A stretch of DNA of 64,000 bases from an uncultured Clostridia bacterium. GTDB lineage: Bacteria; Bacillota; Clostridia; Oscillospirales; Acutalibacteraceae. Within the stretch, counting starts at the first letter, position 1. Every line of letters begins with the position of its first letter. Of the stretch, positions 63,780 through 64,000 are shown one piece after another. The notes below the pieces were generated by a model. The model searched no databases, was not told the origin of the DNA, and saw only the letters and a program-made list of their open reading frames with translations. Where the stretch lies: positions 1 to 64,000 of the forward strand of contig CALEII010000066.1 in the NCBI GenBank assembly GCA_937876205.1. The letters are read 5' to 3'. Made by a program: the position numbers and the translations under genes.

Positions 63780-64000
63780 ATGAAAAAGTTTATTGTTGAA
63801 ACATCTGCAAGACACGTTCATGTATCACGTGAAGACCTTGATATTCTCTTCGGTGAAGGCTATGAACTCACAGTTAAGAAGGAACTCTCACAGCCCGGTC
63901 AGTATGTAACTAACGAAAGAGTTGCTGTTGTAGGTCCTAAGAGTCAGTTCCCTGCAGTTTCAATCCTCGGTCCTGTAAGACCTGCTACTCAGGTTGAAAT
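63780..64000 (+). CDS. pduL: PduL-family phosphate acyltransferase, 3' end outside window
   Basis: The first 73 residues are visible. VETSARHVHVSREDLDILFG carries His residues that bind the metal site of PduL, followed by KKELSQPGQYVTNERV. PduL swaps acyl groups between CoA and phosphate, as phosphotransacetylase does. AAAGGAAAG precedes ATG 63780. Whether it is a microcompartment enzyme or a housekeeping one cannot be told, because no other pdu/eut genes are in the window. Confidence 0.9.
   Translation, partial: MKKFIVETSARHVHVSREDLDILFGEGYELTVKKELSQPGQYVTNERVAVVGPKSQFPAVSILGPVRPATQVE

Overview
The window reads as a chromosomal segment of a low-GC anaerobic Firmicute of class Clostridia, most likely Oscillospiraceae/Ruminococcaceae and close to Ruminococcus. 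Supporting signs are an oxygen-sensitive class III ribonucleotide reductase, ferredoxin-linked indolepyruvate oxidoreductase, a dockerin-bearing secreted protein, a SCIFF peptide with its radical SAM maturase, a DUF4364 protein, a PduL-type phosphotransacylase, a valine T-box leader and strong Gram-positive ribosome-binding sites and promoters. There are no rRNA genes, prophage, transposase or CRISPR array; mobile-like DNA is limited to small palindromic intergenic repeats.

1-8.5 kb: the 3' part of nrdD, whose product carries a C-terminal redoxin-like domain, then trxB, a plausible reductant chain. Next come a secreted InlB-repeat/dockerin protein, a 48-residue lipoprotein with its own promoter, palindrome and terminator, cca, nrdR (the NrdR repressor of ribonucleotide reductase genes) and a two-component system. 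8.7-19.6 kb: a GPH/MFS-like transporter with a long charged tail, a minus-strand group (Cof-type HAD phosphatase, DUF4364, metA, DUF5696-like lipoprotein, EamA transporter), then three plus-strand genes ending in a PurF homologue that has lost its glutaminase nucleophile.

19.7-32.3 kb: iorAB, an MreB-type actin that appears to use a CTG start, recD2, a hotdog thioesterase, a MITE-like repeat, a T-box(Val)-controlled valS, folC, a small XRE regulator and pncB. 32.3-41.2 kb: a membrane-anchored PP2C-like protein lacking metal ligands converges on tldE-tldD and on a PASTA protein with a pseudokinase domain; two flavoproteins follow. The dead phosphatase/dead kinase pair is the most unusual signalling arrangement in the window.

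41.3-51.2 kb: the SCIFF ranthipeptide locus (precursor, internal terminator, maturase, and a translationally overlapping PLP enzyme), an M28 peptidase, a 1239-residue YfhO-type membrane protein ending in LysM, thiamine pyrophosphokinase, a TPP riboswitch controlling thiT, and tRNA-Gln(CTG). 51.3-64 kb: a DMT transporter, two rRNA methyltransferases (rsmF-like, rsmE), GDPD, a split aconitase X, and the housekeeping series obgE-mrnC-yitT and lepA-hemW, then a decayed C39-type peptidase pseudogene and the start of pduL. Two intergenic regions (52.2-52.3 kb and 57.3-57.6 kb) carry related structured repeat elements, and the second is bracketed by an exact 26-bp duplication of a terminator hairpin.

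Functional assignments come from reading motifs by eye; no database search was run.
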